A stretch of 64,000 bases of DNA, taken from contig NZ_VUNC01000001.1 in NCBI RefSeq assembly GCF_009695875.1, forward strand, positions 62,001-126,000. Direction: 5' to 3'. This document shows, piece after piece, positions 14,825 to 24,646 of this stretch. The position numbers were made by a program, and so were the translations under genes. Within the stretch, counting starts at the first letter, position 1. Every line of letters begins with the position of its first letter. The DNA is from Olsenella porci. GTDB taxonomy: Bacteria; Actinomycetota; Coriobacteriia; Coriobacteriales; Atopobiaceae. The notes under the pieces are model-generated. The model saw only the letters and a list, made by a program, of their open reading frames with translations. It was not told where the DNA came from and did no database searches.

Positions 14825-16897
14825 CTAGGCGGCTGTGATCCTATAGAGCACCATGTCGCCCTGGCGCTGCACGACCTCGAACCCGGGCGTGTCGTCCGTG
14901 ATCCCGTTGATGCCGGCCCACTGGTCCTCCTTGTAGCTCCACTTGAAGGAGTTGAGCGGGTTCTCCTTGCAGTCCTCGAGCTTGATGACGTAGCGGACGC
15001 CGAGCCGTCGGACCGCGTCCTGCACCTCGTGGTCGGTCGCCACCTGGTCGAGCCGCTCGCGGAGTATCGCCGCATCGGCCGCCTGCGAGCCCTCCCCCGT
15101 GGCGAGGTCACGGAACAGCACACGCATGCCCGCGTCGCCATATGCTATGAAGCTCCCATCGAAGGGGTTGTTCATCACGAGGGCGTCCTGGCCTTCCTCG
15201 TGTTCGATGCGGCTCTGACTCGTCCGCAAAAAGGCTCGTTTGCGGGTGTTGATGGTCTCGTAGTCGCTGTAGACGGCTCTGAGGGCGCTGCGCGTCGACT
15301 CCACCTTGGTTTCGACCCTCCCGGTACCCGCACTGGGGGCATCGGGGGTAGGCATGTTGAAGCTGGGAAAGAAGACAGCAATGGTCACCGCGGAGGCGAG
15401 CGCCACGGGGGCGACCGTGGTGGGAACGCTACTCCCCCAGCGGCCCTCCGCCCTGAACGCGCGGGCAAGCCCGTGCATGAGCCAGGCAAAGCCCACGGCG
15501 GCAAGGGGCACGGCGCAGATGGCGGCGAGGGCGGCGAGGCGAGGCGGGTCAGAGTACCAGAACCCCGCGACGATCTCGCGCGCCGTCCCCTTGAGCAGAC
15601 CGTTGCCGACGATGGTGAGGCATGCGAGCGCGTACGAGGCGCTCACCCAGAGCAGCCTGCGATTGCGCAGGGTCCATACGATGCCCAGGAACACGACCAG
15701 GCCGAGGACGGGCTGGCCGAGATCGCCCACGAACCGGCCCTCGTACGCGAGGAAGAAGATGTTGACGATGCTCTGCCAGAGCGAGCTGTCATAGTTCCAC
15801 ATGGAGAACCGCACCACGCTCGCCATGATCGACGAGCGGTTGACCGCAACCCACACGAGCGCGCAGAACGCGAGCCACGCGACCACGAGGGCATGGGGAC
15901 CGATCCTGAGGCGACGGATCCTGACCTCGGCGGAGGTGGTGAGGATGCGCGAGCACACGTACGGCACCAGGATGATCACGTCCACAAAGAGCGCGCTGGT
16001 CTGCGTGAGGGCGACCCCCGCCGCGCAGGCGAGGAACGCAATCAGGGTACGAACGCGGTCACGGCGCGAGAGGTCGGACTCGACCAGCAGCATGAACGCG
16101 ACGGCGCACGAGGGGATGAGTGAGAAGCCCGCAAGCGTGGGGAAGATGGGGCCAAACTCAAGGAGGTACCAGGGGTAGGGCATGAACATGGTGCAGGCGA
16201 TCGCACCCAGGACGGTGATGCGGCGCGACGAGGGCATGATCCAACGCAGCAGCGCCAGCACGCCGAGCGGCCACACAACGGCCACGACGACGAGGTTGAC
16301 CGCGTTCATGGCCACGGCCGTCTCGCATACACCAAGCTGCACGAGCATGGCGCAGGGAATGTACCAGCCGGCGGGATAAAAGCCGGACCCTATGGGATTG
16401 ATGGCGAGGTCCGCCGTGGTCTGGTACAGGCTCATCCCCACGGAAGAGAAGTCCCCCGACTGCGCGAAGGCCAGGACCCCGTTGAGGTGGTGGGCAACGT
16501 CCTTGCCAACCATGATCTGGTTGGGACCGGGAAGGGGCTTGAGGTACATGAACGCCGCCACGACCAGGCCAAGCACCACGTAGAGCGCTACGCACCCCCA
16601 GCTCAGGCGTGGCAGGTCCCTGTCCGGGGCGCCCTTGCGCAGACCATGGCGCGCGAGGAGCGCAGCGGCCACAAACAGGGCGGACGGCACCGCGACCTCG
16701 CTTACGACGTTCGCGGGGATGCGTGCCTTGCCGTAGACGACGCCCAGCACCGCCATGACGCCAAACGACGCCGCAGGGGCAAGGCACGCGGACCATGCCC
16801 TTGGGAGCCTCAGCGCCCTCAGGAGCAGGTAGCCGGGAACGAGCAGGAAGAGGGTCGCGACTGCGGCCGCCTCAAAGAACTCAATCCACATAGTCAC
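14825..16897 (-). CDS. large polytopic membrane protein, DUF6541-like, probable GT-C fold
   Basis: The 690-residue protein has about 12-14 hydrophobic helices in residues 1-500 and a soluble C-terminal domain of about 190 residues outside the membrane. The N-terminus (FLLVPGYLLLRALRLPRAWS) and the general plan fit the actinobacterial DUF6541 group, thought to be membrane glycosyltransferases or polymerases of the GT-C type. Because the locus has no recognisable Wzy, this protein or its YfhO/DUF6020-like neighbours could supply the extracytoplasmic transfer step. GTG at 16897 and ATG at 16891 are both possible starts, with weak ribosome sites. It follows the first ATP-grasp gene after 52 bases. 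Confidence 0.7.
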   Translation of the reverse strand: MTMWIEFFEAAAVATLFLLVPGYLLLRALRLPRAWSACLAPAASFGVMAVLGVVYGKARIPANVVSEVAVPSALFVAAALLARHGLRKGAPDRDLPRLSWGCVALYVVLGLVVAAFMYLKPLPGPNQIMVGKDVAHHLNGVLAFAQSGDFSSVGMSLYQTTADLAINPIGSGFYPAGWYIPCAMLVQLGVCETAVAMNAVNLVVVAVVWPLGVLALLRWIMPSSRRITVLGAIACTMFMPYPWYLLEFGPIFPTLAGFSLIPSCAVAFMLLVESDLSRRDRVRTLIAFLACAAGVALTQTSALFVDVIILVPYVCSRILTTSAEVRIRRLRIGPHALVVAWLAFCALVWVAVNRSSIMASVVRFSMWNYDSSLWQSIVNIFFLAYEGRFVGDLGQPVLGLVVFLGIVWTLRNRRLLWVSASYALACLTIVGNGLLKGTAREIVAGFWYSDPPRLAALAAICAVPLAAVGFAWLMHGLARAFRAEGRWGSSVPTTVAPVALASAVTIAVFFPSFNMPTPDAPSAGTGRVETKVESTRSALRAVYSDYETINTRKRAFLRTSQSRIEHEEGQDALVMNNPFDGSFIAYGDAGMRVLFRDLATGEGSQAADAAILRERLDQVATDHEVQDAVRRLGVRYVIKLEDCKENPLNSFKWSYKEDQWAGINGITDDTPGFEVVQRQGDMVLYRITAA

Positions 16898-16949
16898 ACA
16901 CCATCACTCGTGAGCAGATTCGCATCCATGGTAGGTCAGGCGGGGCGTC

Positions 16950-18176
16950 TCACTCGACCTTGGCAGAAACGAGCTCGCCTATGCGGGCCATCGTCTCCCT
17001 CATGACCTCGGGCCTACCAAACTCCAGGAACACGACTCCCAAGGTCTGACCGCTGTTGACGAGCCATTGCACCGGCGTCCCCATGGGCTGGTAGTACTGG
17101 ACCCGCATGACGTTGTCTCGAATGCAGGGGTCTATGCTCACCCCCTGGAAGGTACCCGCCTTCCCGGTTGGGTGGAGAACATACGAGGCGACGCACCTCC
17201 CACCCCCGTCAAACGAGACGTCCATGGACTCGTCGCCCAGGGCATAGCGCACGCACGCCTCCACGAGGTCGATGCCGGATACCTGCGTGAGCTGCGCAGG
17301 GATGAGGTTGCCACCCGCCCTGCCGCCAAGCTCGACGATGTAGGGAACCCCTCCCCTGGCAACGATGACCTCCAGGTTCATCTCGCCAAAACTGAGTCCA
17401 AGGCTCTGCACCAGCCGGTTGACCTCGTCCTGCAGACGCCTCCGCCGCTCGTCGCCAAGACCGCAGGGGTAGGCCTTTCCCACCGGCACCAGGCCGTTTG
17501 CGGCCTCGTCGCGCAGGCAGTCCATCAGGCCCCAAAACCGTACCTCTCCCTTCGCCACGAAGATGTCGCCACCTATGACGTGGGGATACTCGGCCTCGAT
17601 GAACTCCTCAGCTATGAGCGTCCCGTTCCTGGAGTACTCCCTCGCGTAGTCGAGGGCCGCCTCCAGGCGGTCGTGGCCAAGCTGGCGCAGCACCGTGACC
17701 CCCTTGGATCCGGAGGAGTCTGTGGGCTTCAGGAGCAGCGGGACACGAACGCCAGCCCCATCCAGAAGGTCCACGAGCTGCGCGGGAGTGACCGTCGAGG
17801 GAAACGAGACGTGCGCGGGACAGTTGAATCCATGGTCGCGAAGGTAGTCCCTGAAGAGGTACTTCTCGCTCAGGGTGAGGACCGACTGATAGGGGTTGGT
17901 GGGAAGCCCCAGCTCCTCGCACACCTTGGCCGCTATGGGGGCCGCGGCATCCGAGCCGAAGGAGATGACCCCGTCCACACGCTCGTCACGCGCCACCTGA
18001 AGCATCTCGTCAAAGTCCGTCGTGCTCTTGAGGTAGAAGCGGTCTGCAACGTGCTGCCCCGGGTTATCGGGCAGGTAGTCGCACAGCACGGTCCTGACGC
18101 CAAGCCGCTTGGCCGTCTCGATGGCGGTCACCTGGTGCTGCGCCCCACCAAGGCAGAGCAGGGTCTTACTCGCCAT
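16950..18176 (-). CDS. ATP-grasp ligase, glycan-locus type (copy 1)
   Basis: The 408-residue protein is an ATP-grasp ligase. The N-terminal pre-ATP-grasp Rossmann half runs over residues 1-105 (LCLGGAQHQVTAIETAKRLG, CDYLPDNPGQHVADRFY). The ATP-grasp fold follows, with PLLLKPTDSSGSKGVTVL as the ATP-binding lysine/glycine loop and LGGRAGGN in the metal-binding segment. ATP-grasp enzymes join a carboxylate, via acyl phosphate, to an amine. Its start overlaps the end of wecE by 11 bases, and GGTGAGGG lies 6 bases before ATG. It is a close paralogue of the gene at 25933-27168. Pairing with an amino-sugar transaminase suggests N-acylation of that sugar with a carboxylic or amino acid (inference). 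Confidence 0.82.
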   Translation of the reverse strand: MASKTLLCLGGAQHQVTAIETAKRLGVRTVLCDYLPDNPGQHVADRFYLKSTTDFDEMLQVARDERVDGVISFGSDAAAPIAAKVCEELGLPTNPYQSVLTLSEKYLFRDYLRDHGFNCPAHVSFPSTVTPAQLVDLLDGAGVRVPLLLKPTDSSGSKGVTVLRQLGHDRLEAALDYAREYSRNGTLIAEEFIEAEYPHVIGGDIFVAKGEVRFWGLMDCLRDEAANGLVPVGKAYPCGLGDERRRRLQDEVNRLVQSLGLSFGEMNLEVIVARGGVPYIVELGGRAGGNLIPAQLTQVSGIDLVEACVRYALGDESMDVSFDGGGRCVASYVLHPTGKAGTFQGVSIDPCIRDNVMRVQYYQPMGTPVQWLVNSGQTLGVVFLEFGRPEVMRETMARIGELVSAKVE

Positions 18177-19299
18177 AGAAGTCCCTCACCGCAGAGATGA
18201 CCGCATTACGGTCGGCTTCGGTCAACCCGTAGTACATGGGAAGGCGCACCAGACGGTCGCTCTCGCTCGTGGTGTAGCGGTCCTCTCCGTTGAACCTGCC
18301 AAACCTCTTCCCGGCGGGGGAGCTGTGAAGGGGAACGTAGTGGAAGGTTGCTTGTATCTCGCGCTCCTTCAGGAACTGGATGAGCCTGGTGCGCTCGTCT
18401 AGGTTGGCGCACTTGAGGTAGAACATGTGCGCGTTGTGTCTGCAGCCGTGGGGAATGACGGGAAGCGAGACGAGTCCGGCCTCCTCCAGCGGCTCCAGCC
18501 CCTGACGGTAGGCCTCCCAGCTCGCCAGGCGGTCGTCGTTGATCTGATCTGCAGCCTGGAGCTCTCCCCACAGGTATGCGGCATTGAGGTCGCTCTGCAG
18601 ATACGAGCTACCACGGTCCACCCAGGTGTACTTGTCCACCTGGCCGCGGAAGAAGCGTTGGCGGTTGGTCCCCTTCTCGCGGATGATCTCGGCCCGCTCA
18701 ATGTACTCAGGGTCGTTGATGACGATGGCGCCGCCCTCGCCCATGGAGTAGTTCTTGGTCTCGTGGAACGAGTAGCAGCCAAACGTGCCGATGGTCCCAA
18801 GGTAGCGGTCGTGATAGGTGCTCATCACGCCCTGGGCGGCGTCCTCCACCACCAGAAGGCCATGGTGGTGGGCAATGGAGACGATCCGGTCCATGTCGCA
18901 GGAGACACCCGCATAGTGCACGGCAACGATGACCCTGGTTCGGTCCGTGATGGCCGCCTCGATGCAGGCAGGGTCGATGTTCATGGTTGCGGGGTCAATG
19001 TCCACGAACACCAGGCTTGCACCCACGGCCTGGAACGCGGTCGCCGTGGAGGAGAAGGTGAAGCTGGGCAGGATGACCTCGTCGCCGGGATTGAGGTCGC
19101 AAAGGACCGCCGCCATCTCGAGCGCCGAGGTGCCGCTCGTGGTGAGCATGACCTTCTCCGCGTTGAAGCGGTCCTCCATCCAGGCGTGGCACTTGCGGGA
19201 GAAGGGGCCGTCGCCGCAGATCTTGTGGTTGACCTCGGCCGCCTCGCGAACGTACTCGAGCTCGGTTCCAACGTATGGGGGAACGTTGAAGTTGATCAT
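18166..19299 (-). CDS. wecE: dTDP-4-amino-4,6-dideoxygalactose transaminase (WecE/RffA)
   Basis: The 377-residue enzyme aminates dTDP-4-keto-6-deoxyglucose to dTDP-4-amino-4,6-dideoxygalactose, using PLP and glutamate. The match to E. coli WecE is very close throughout, for example GVMSTY, the PLP lysine in SFHETKNYS (K182), and REKGTNRQRFFRGQVDKYTW. The start MINFNVPPYVG corresponds to the E. coli start MIPFN, with AAGGAG 6 bases upstream; an open frame to 19434 is ignored. No RmlA/RmlB or acetyltransferase (WecD) gene is in the window. Instead an ATP-grasp gene overlaps its end. Confidence 0.95.
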   Translation of the reverse strand: MINFNVPPYVGTELEYVREAAEVNHKICGDGPFSRKCHAWMEDRFNAEKVMLTTSGTSALEMAAVLCDLNPGDEVILPSFTFSSTATAFQAVGASLVFVDIDPATMNIDPACIEAAITDRTRVIVAVHYAGVSCDMDRIVSIAHHHGLLVVEDAAQGVMSTYHDRYLGTIGTFGCYSFHETKNYSMGEGGAIVINDPEYIERAEIIREKGTNRQRFFRGQVDKYTWVDRGSSYLQSDLNAAYLWGELQAADQINDDRLASWEAYRQGLEPLEEAGLVSLPVIPHGCRHNAHMFYLKCANLDERTRLIQFLKEREIQATFHYVPLHSSPAGKRFGRFNGEDRYTTSESDRLVRLPMYYGLTEADRNAVISAVRDFYGE

Positions 19300-19432
19300 A
19301 GTGGCTCCTTGGCCTGGCGACAGCAGGTTGAACTCAATTTGGAAATGAACACGTACACTGTAAGCCAGCGAGTGGCCAAGACGCTCGAGGTTGAAAGTCC
19401 CCCTGCAACCCACAAGGCATGAGGAGCCGTCC

Positions 19433-21898
19433 ATGAATTGGTCTCAGTACATGTACCTGGCATGGGTCTGTCTTGCGGGAGTGGCTCTCCTTGCCCTGCT
19501 CGCGCACCTTGTTCCCTCCCTGTCCGCGGAAAGGGAGGGGCGACGCAGGACTGCCTCCGAGGTCGTCCTCCTGCTTGCCGCGATGGCCCTGGGCATCCTC
19601 GCCATCTACTGGAACTTCCTCTTCGGCGACGCGCGCTTTGGCTACTGGGACCTTGGGTCAGATACCCTTGAGCAGTACGTCCCTTTCTATCTTGAGCTGG
19701 TCAGGGGCGTGAGCTCGGGCTCGTGGGGCCCGTGGAACTTCGACTACGGCCTCGGCGCCTCGCTTCTCGCCTTTGCCACGTGGGCGAACGACCCGTTCAA
19801 CCTGTTCACCGTACCCCTGACCCTGTTGCTGGGGACCTCTGGGCTTGGCATTGTGCTCGTACTCGTCCAAGCCCTGAAGATCATCCTCTCGGGCCTCCTC
19901 TTTGACCATCTGCTCACCTTCTACTGCCGCGCCCCCCTCTCGAGGGTGTTCGGCTCCCTCCTGTACGCCTTTGGCGGGTGGCTCATCCTCTGGGGGCAGC
20001 ACTACTGGCTGGGGACCGTCTACGTGGACGCCGTGCTGCTCGCCCTGCTGGTCGAGCTTCTGATGGAGCGTTGGACCACCCCGCGCTTCGTGGGCCTGAT
20101 GGTGGCGACGGCGGTGACCGTCCTCATGAGCGTCTACTCCGGCTACATGGTTCTGCTGTTTGCGGCGTTCTACGCCATCATCCGCTCCATCCACGTGTCC
20201 GAGGCGCGTTCTCCCCTGCAGTGGCTCCGCTTCTTCCTCAAGCTCGCCGCCCCCGTGGTATGCGGGCTGCTGGTGAGCTGCGCGCTCGTCCTCCCCTATG
20301 GCGCCCTCATTACGGGAGAGACCTCGCGCGTCACCGCGGCGGGCGGGATGTCGCTCTCGCAGCGCGTCACCAAGTACCTCACGGGGTTCGTTCCCCTGAG
20401 GTGGATCCCCCTCATCATGAGCAGGATCCTGGGCAACAGCCTCGTTACCACGGGCGACGTGTTCTCCCAGCAGGTGATTCCATACGACTCCTCCCAGGCG
20501 TATCTCATGAACTCCTACGAGTTCATCATGGCCGGCGTCGGCGGCGGGGCGGTCCTGCTCGTCTCTCAGTGCCTCTCGCACGTGCGCAGGGGGTGCGGCA
20601 CCCGGGACCGCGTGCTCGTCGCCCTCACCGCCGCCCTCACGGTGCTGTTCTGCGTCAACAACTTCCTCCCCGCCCTCTCGAGCGTGTTCGACCTCAAGTT
20701 CCGTGGTTCTTTCGTCCTGATGTTCCCCCTGGTCATCGCCGCCTCTGTGGGCTGGGAGCGAGTTGTCACCCACCACGAGCTGGGACGCCCCTCCCTAATC
20801 GCTGCCTGCGCGGTCGTCTTGGCGTCTCTGGCCTGGTCGCTCCTCAACACGCAGGACGGCAGGCTCGTATGCGTGTTCTTCCTCCTTGCCACGACAGTCG
20901 GCCTCGTCTGCCTCCTTCTGGGGCGTAGGGGAGACGGGCGGGGCAGCCAGGTTGCGGTCGCATTCGCATGCGCCGCGTTCGTCTCCATGTCGGTCGTGGA
21001 TGGCTTCTTCGCCACCAACCTCCGCACCTTCGCGACCACGGAGAGCTTCCCAGCGGCAAGCAGCAAGGACGAGGACACGCTCCAGGCGCTCGCGTGGATA
21101 CGGCAAAGCGACGACGGCTTCTATCGCATCGACAAGACCTATCGGGACTGGACCGCATACAACGACGCGCTCGTGCAGGGGTATCACAGCGCAAGCGCCT
21201 ACAACTCCACCACCGACTCCGACGTGGTCACGTTCTACCGCCAGGTCTGGCCGGCCGCAGCCACGGGCGGAAGCGCCGCCCATCGCAGCTTTATCAACGA
21301 TCCCGACGAGCCCATACCCGCCACGCTGGTGGGGATTCGCTACGTGCTCTCCAAGGAGCCGCTCTCATACTCGTGGCTGAGGCTGGTCCACCAGTCCGGC
21401 TCGGTCTACGTGTACCAGAACGTTCGGGCGACGTCCCTCCTCACGCTGCACAGCAGTACGACAGACCGCGCCACCGCAGACGCCCTCGCCAGTGCCAAGG
21501 ACCGGCAGGCCCTTCTCTCCACGTCCATACTCGCCGAGGACGCAGATGACGTCGACCTCGGCGAGCAGGAAGACGACCCCGAGTACTCCTCGGACATCCG
21601 TCAGGTTGGCGCGCAGACGCTCAGCGGGACGGTCAAGACCTCGGGGAGTGCCTATGCCTGCCTGCCCGTTCCCTACACCGCCAAGTGGGTGGTCGCCGTG
21701 GACGGTAAGGAGGTCCCCACCTTCAAGGCCGACTATGGGTTTGTGGGATTCAAGCTCTCGGCGGGGTCGCACACCGTGACCGCGACCTACCAGCTCCCGC
21801 TCCTGCCCCAAGGTATCGCCTGCTCCTGCGCGGGCATCGTCCTCGGCGCCTTCCTGTGCGCCCGGGGACGCCGCAAGGTGGGCACCCACATGAGGTAG
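19433..21898 (+). CDS. YfhO-family large membrane protein, probable glycan transferase
   Basis: The 821-residue protein has about 13 membrane helices (to about residue 545), an extracytoplasmic region with a beta-rich end (WVVAVDGKEVPTFKADYGFV), and a last helix near the C-terminus. An early outer loop contains YWDLGSDTLEQYVPFY, with acidic residues as in GT-C enzymes. YfhO proteins are linked to glycosylation of lipoteichoic acid and other surface polymers with lipid-linked sugars. The start at 19433 has GAGGAG 7 bases before ATG; a frame starting at 19391 is less likely. It diverges from wecE, so the 133-bp spacer must hold two promoters. Confidence 0.82.
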   Translation: MNWSQYMYLAWVCLAGVALLALLAHLVPSLSAEREGRRRTASEVVLLLAAMALGILAIYWNFLFGDARFGYWDLGSDTLEQYVPFYLELVRGVSSGSWGPWNFDYGLGASLLAFATWANDPFNLFTVPLTLLLGTSGLGIVLVLVQALKIILSGLLFDHLLTFYCRAPLSRVFGSLLYAFGGWLILWGQHYWLGTVYVDAVLLALLVELLMERWTTPRFVGLMVATAVTVLMSVYSGYMVLLFAAFYAIIRSIHVSEARSPLQWLRFFLKLAAPVVCGLLVSCALVLPYGALITGETSRVTAAGGMSLSQRVTKYLTGFVPLRWIPLIMSRILGNSLVTTGDVFSQQVIPYDSSQAYLMNSYEFIMAGVGGGAVLLVSQCLSHVRRGCGTRDRVLVALTAALTVLFCVNNFLPALSSVFDLKFRGSFVLMFPLVIAASVGWERVVTHHELGRPSLIAACAVVLASLAWSLLNTQDGRLVCVFFLLATTVGLVCLLLGRRGDGRGSQVAVAFACAAFVSMSVVDGFFATNLRTFATTESFPAASSKDEDTLQALAWIRQSDDGFYRIDKTYRDWTAYNDALVQGYHSASAYNSTTDSDVVTFYRQVWPAAATGGSAAHRSFINDPDEPIPATLVGIRYVLSKEPLSYSWLRLVHQSGSVYVYQNVRATSLLTLHSSTTDRATADALASAKDRQALLSTSILAEDADDVDLGEQEDDPEYSSDIRQVGAQTLSGTVKTSGSAYACLPVPYTAKWVVAVDGKEVPTFKADYGFVGFKLSAGSHTVTATYQLPLLPQGIACSCAGIVLGAFLCARGRRKVGTHMR

Positions 21899-21926
21899 CC
21901 CGCGAGGGGTGCCAAAGGGCGGCGTT

Positions 21927-23633
21927 TCACATGGAACCGTGATTGGTGCGCGTGCCGCAACCGAGCGAGAGGCACAGCAGGACCGGCAGCAACGCGACCA
22001 TGGGAAGTGCGTAGCGCATTGACGCGTGGAGGGGCGAGGCGCACTCCACGAGGAACACCATCCCCGCCATCACGAACACGGGGAGCGCACGGCCCCTCCT
22101 GGTGAGGAGCCACACGCCCAGAAGGAGGCACACCCACGAGTAGAAGGTCGGCTGGTCAAGCAGGCCGAGGACGGGCATGCCCGCAAATACGCGGGTGAGC
22201 TCCCCAAGCGCGGCGCGGGCCGACTCAAAGCCCGTGTGGACGTTGGCGAGGTCGGAGAGCTGCCCCGAGAACGCGTAGCCGATGCCCTTCATCCACTGAT
22301 AGTGGTACTCCACGGTGTTCTGGCTGTAGTCGAGGTCCTGGATGCTGTCATACGGCATGAGCGGATACCAGTAGCCGACGTTGCCCCGGAGGAAGGCGTC
22401 AAGGTAGATGCCGGGATGACGCAGCCCCTGCGCCCGCCAGGCGTCCAGGTAGGCCGAGAGGCGCATGGGGTCGTCCGCGTCCGTCTGCGACTGTATGGGA
22501 TCCACGGTGGCGGGGTCGTAGAGGCTCCCGACCTGGTCGTAGTCAACCTTGAGTACGCCCTGGATCGCCTCTCGCTCGGAGTCGGCGACGTCCTCGGGAG
22601 CATATCGCTGGTATGCGGCCGTCTGCTGGAGGGGAACCGTGAGGGCAAGCGCCTTGTCGGTCGGGCGCACCCCCAGGGCCGGGAGCAGGAGCGACGTCCA
22701 TGCGCCGTACGCCACCACCACCGCCGCAAGCGAGAGCGCGAGACCACGACGCGAGGAGCGGCGCGCATACGGGAGGGCGATGACAAGACCGGCGGCAACG
22801 AGGTAGACACAGTTGGCACGCGTGAGCGAGCACAGGATGCCGCACAGCGCCAGGGAGGGGGCAGAGGTCGACTTGGTTGGCCCCTCTCCCCTGCCCTCCT
22901 GCCACAGGCGTGCGCCCAGCAGCGTTGCAAAGAGCACGACGGTCACCACGGAGAGCGTGTCCTTGACCAGCACACGCGCGAAGAGCGGGTAGATGGGGCA
23001 GAGCGCCTCGAACACCAGGGCCAAGATGCGAGCCACGCGTGGGACGCCCATACGACGGAACCACAGCTGGGCGTACGCCAAGGCAGCGGCGAGACACACG
23101 ACCTGGACCGCGACGGTGAGCACGAGCGCGACGCGAGCCCCTCCCAGTGCGTGACCCAGCTCGTAGAGCCACCCAAAGACCATGGTAGTAAGGACGGGGT
23201 GGTGGTTGGTGAGCGGACGGTCGCCAAAGAACTGCGAGAGCTGGTTGAAGTAGTCGAAGTTAATCGCCCCGGGGAGGCTAATCACGACGTAGGGCAGCCA
23301 GCAAACCAGAAGTACGGCGAAGGTGCCAAGGAAGTGGCGGGGAGACGCTCCGGCCCCCTCGTCGCGAGGGAGGTCCGCAAGGGCGTCAAGGGCGGCGAGG
23401 AGGATGCCACACACAAGTGAGAGGAGCACCCACGCAGTCACAAGGAAGGCAATCGAGAGGAGGACGTGCCTCCCATCGTGCAGGTATCCCGTGCAGCTCC
23501 CGGTAACAACGATCGCCCTGCCAACGTAGCACCACAGCGCATACACGAGGCCCAGGACGACAGATGAGGGCCGAACCACCTTAGCGGCAAGAGACGTTAC
23601 CCTCCCGACCCTTGCATGCGCTGGCTTGGCCAT
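21927..23633 (-). CDS. polytopic membrane protein, DUF6020-like (copy 1)
   Basis: The 568-residue protein has roughly 12 hydrophobic helices. Conserved-looking blocks are LPGAINFDYFNQLSQFFGDRP (the start of an outer loop) followed by TNHHPVLTTMVFGWLY, PIYPLFARVLVKDTLSV, LTRANCVYLVAAG, and later VGYWYPLMPYDS. A very similar order appears in the gene at 28487-30202, so the two are paralogues. The DUF6020 group has unknown function; its shape and setting suggest a GT-C glycosyltransferase using polyprenyl-phosphate sugars. ATG at 23633 has AAGGAG 6 bases before it. It lies 28 bases after a family-2 glycosyltransferase and is probably in its operon. Confidence 0.72.
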   Translation of the reverse strand: MAKPAHARVGRVTSLAAKVVRPSSVVLGLVYALWCYVGRAIVVTGSCTGYLHDGRHVLLSIAFLVTAWVLLSLVCGILLAALDALADLPRDEGAGASPRHFLGTFAVLLVCWLPYVVISLPGAINFDYFNQLSQFFGDRPLTNHHPVLTTMVFGWLYELGHALGGARVALVLTVAVQVVCLAAALAYAQLWFRRMGVPRVARILALVFEALCPIYPLFARVLVKDTLSVVTVVLFATLLGARLWQEGRGEGPTKSTSAPSLALCGILCSLTRANCVYLVAAGLVIALPYARRSSRRGLALSLAAVVVAYGAWTSLLLPALGVRPTDKALALTVPLQQTAAYQRYAPEDVADSEREAIQGVLKVDYDQVGSLYDPATVDPIQSQTDADDPMRLSAYLDAWRAQGLRHPGIYLDAFLRGNVGYWYPLMPYDSIQDLDYSQNTVEYHYQWMKGIGYAFSGQLSDLANVHTGFESARAALGELTRVFAGMPVLGLLDQPTFYSWVCLLLGVWLLTRRGRALPVFVMAGMVFLVECASPLHASMRYALPMVALLPVLLCLSLGCGTRTNHGSM

Positions 23634-23661
23634 GAGGCTCTCCTTCCCGCCTGCGAGACCG

Positions 23662-24642
23662 CTAGAGCGTGACACCCTTGCCGCGAAGGCTGCGGAAGCC
23701 CAGCGTGGCATACCAGCGGATGAAGCAGAGCCTGTAGCGAAGGCGGTTCTTCTCGCCCCGAAGCTCGCTCATGCAGTCTGCCCGGCTGAACGTCGTAGCG
23801 TTGGGAAGACGCCTGGTCCACTTGAGGTAGGTGCGGTAGTACTGGAGCTTGGCGGCCTCGATGGCGTCGGGGTTGCCCAGGCTCTGGGCAAACATCACGC
23901 ACGTGCGGCCAAAGAGGATCTCGTTGCGTGCGTAGTCCTCGTCGATACTCACGTTTGCCGAGTAGCTGCTACCACCCTTCTTGATGTGGCGATAGGCACC
24001 CCAAGTTTGGGGCATGCACTTGATCCTGCCACAGGTCAGGAGGCAGAAGGCATTCCGGCGGTCTGCCGCGTAGAAGTCGTACTGCTGCATGCCGGTGAAG
24101 GCGTCGCGGGCGCGGGCGAACTCCTCGCGCCGATACACCGAGGTCCCCGTCTGGCCGGGGAGGCTGCACAGGAAGAACTCGTTCCAGTCGTACTCTTCCT
24201 TGGGGCACTCGGGATACTTCTCGCCGTTGGGCTTGGAGTCTGCCCCCACCACCGTGACATGGTGGTAGCAGGCAACGTAATCTGGGTGAGACTCCAGGAA
24301 GTCGACCTGGGCCTGGAGCTTGCCGTCATAGGTCCAGAAGTCATCTGCCTCCAGAATCGCCATGTACTTGCCCCTACAACGGTGGAGAAGGTCCTGGCAG
24401 TTCTTGTTGCCCCTCTCCCCCATGTTATGGGGACGGAGGAGAAACTCAAAGCCGTCAGGGTAGTCGCCCTGGATGGAACGGAGGAGGTCCTGCGTCCCGT
24501 CCGTGGAGCAGTCATCACCTATGAGAACCTGCACCTCGAAGTCGGTCTTCTGCATGGCGATGCTGTCGAGGGTCTGCTTCACGGTTGCCTTGGCGTTGAA
24601 GCAGGGCACCACGACGCTCACGAGGGGGTTGGCGGCCGACAT
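23662..24642 (-). CDS. family 2 glycosyltransferase
   Basis: The 326-residue cytoplasmic GT-A enzyme begins with VSVVVPCFNAKATVKQTLDS. The nucleotide-sugar signatures are LIGDDCSTDGT (about residues 40-50) and ILEADDFW, the metal-binding DxD-like motif. No membrane segment is evident. The substrate cannot be read from sequence. It starts only 4 bases after the stop of the second sugar aminotransferase, suggesting that it transfers the modified amino sugar or a partner residue. Confidence 0.9.
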   Translation of the reverse strand: MSAANPLVSVVVPCFNAKATVKQTLDSIAMQKTDFEVQVLIGDDCSTDGTQDLLRSIQGDYPDGFEFLLRPHNMGERGNKNCQDLLHRCRGKYMAILEADDFWTYDGKLQAQVDFLESHPDYVACYHHVTVVGADSKPNGEKYPECPKEEYDWNEFFLCSLPGQTGTSVYRREEFARARDAFTGMQQYDFYAADRRNAFCLLTCGRIKCMPQTWGAYRHIKKGGSSYSANVSIDEDYARNEILFGRTCVMFAQSLGNPDAIEAAKLQYYRTYLKWTRRLPNATTFSRADCMSELRGEKNRLRYRLCFIRWYATLGFRSLRGKGVTL

Positions 24643-24646
24643 CCCC